This document shows, one piece after another, positions 63,835 through 64,000 of a stretch of 64,000 nucleotides of DNA (positions are counted from its first letter, which is position 1; each line of letters starts with the position of its first letter). Both the position numbers and the translations under genes were made by a program. The stretch covers positions 310,001 through 374,000 of the forward strand of contig NZ_CP129381.1 of assembly GCF_030435705.1 (NCBI RefSeq), in the 5' to 3' direction. Under the pieces are notes generated by a model. It was not told the origin of the DNA. It worked only from the letters and a program-made list of their open reading frames with translations, and made no database searches. This stretch comes from Rhizobium sp. SSA_523. GTDB taxonomy: Bacteria > Pseudomonadota > Alphaproteobacteria > Rhizobiales > Rhizobiaceae.

Positions 63835-64000
63835 TGCTCCTGTTGGGCTTCTGCCAAAAATGCGCTGATATGGTCCGCCGGCATGGGCCTGCCGGTCAGA
63901 TAGCCTTGAACATGTGTGCAGCGTTCGCCGCGGACACGTTCCAATTGTTCGGCCGTCTCCACGCCCTCGGCGGTAATCGCCATTCCGAGGCTCGTGCCAA
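63831..64000 (-). CDS. EAL-domain c-di-GMP phosphodiesterase, C-terminal end only
   Basis: The final 55 codons of an EAL domain continue off the right edge: AITAEGVETAEQLERVR, then THVQGYLTGRPMPADHI and a short tail. The AEGVET catalytic-loop Glu residues are retained. TGA at 63833-63831 overlaps the BLUF start. Full domain content, and any GGDEF or PAS parts, lie outside the window. Confidence 0.85.
   Translation of the reverse strand, partial: GTSLGMAITAEGVETAEQLERVRGERCTHVQGYLTGRPMPADHISAFLAEAQQEQ

Overview
This 64 kb window is GC-rich, dense in ABC transporters, and reads like accessory chromosome or chromid DNA of a Rhizobiaceae alphaproteobacterium (Rhizobium/Agrobacterium group). The indications are a GlpSTPQV-type glycerol importer with its DUF2160 partner, DUF1236 and DUF1206 proteins, GGAAC-N16-CGTT promoter motifs of the EcfG type, FNR/FixK-type boxes, and frequent GTG/TTG starts. 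I saw no rRNA, tRNA, CRISPR array, insertion sequence or phage gene.

Layout. 0-2 kb: end of a sugar ABC importer and a BNR-repeat (sialidase-like) enzyme. 2-4.6 kb: Dps and pyruvate oxidase (PoxB). 4.7-11.8 kb: a leftward eight-gene operon with ureidoglycolate lyase (AllA), PuuE allantoinase, a polar amino-acid-type ABC importer, a sugar-nucleotide-type epimerase and an SDR, divergent from a GntR regulator; it looks like ureide uptake and catabolism. 12-13.4 kb: DUF1206 and DUF1236 envelope proteins. 14-20 kb: glycerol ABC importer behind an operator of four helically phased 11-bp repeats, without glpD, glpK or glpR nearby. 20-28 kb: YhhJ-RbbA-YhiI export system and a P-type cation ATPase, each with a perfect FNR/FixK-like box upstream. 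28-31 kb: four secreted Gly/Ser/Asn-rich repeat proteins. 31-36 kb: a NarL-type two-component pair and an MHYT-PAS hybrid histidine kinase; between them lie two palindromes resembling the mycobacterial DevR/DosR box, and two more lie in front of the DUF1236 gene. 36-41 kb: TetR/SDR pair, an M48 metalloprotease fused to a TPM domain, a DUF3667 protein and a 35-residue membrane protein.

41-51 kb: two small unknown proteins, then a peptide-type ABC importer divergent from a GntR regulator, a DHDPS-like lyase and an enolase-superfamily sugar-acid dehydratase, then AraC and DUF2000 genes whose start codons overlap. 51.7-53.8 kb: MscS channel and MgtC-like protein. 53.8-63 kb: a second peptide-type importer split around an IclR regulator, with a SelA/DgaE-like PLP enzyme, RidA and a metal-dependent amidohydrolase, probably for an amino-acid or amino-sugar-acid derivative. 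63.4-64 kb: a BLUF photoreceptor translationally coupled to an EAL c-di-GMP phosphodiesterase that runs off the window.

The most interesting theme lies between about 12 and 36 kb. FNR-like boxes, DevR-like boxes, EcfG-like promoters, a P-type ATPase, an RbbA-type exporter, low-complexity secreted proteins and three signalling proteins suggest an oxygen/stress-responsive envelope regulon. This is an inference from motifs and gene order; no function has been tested.
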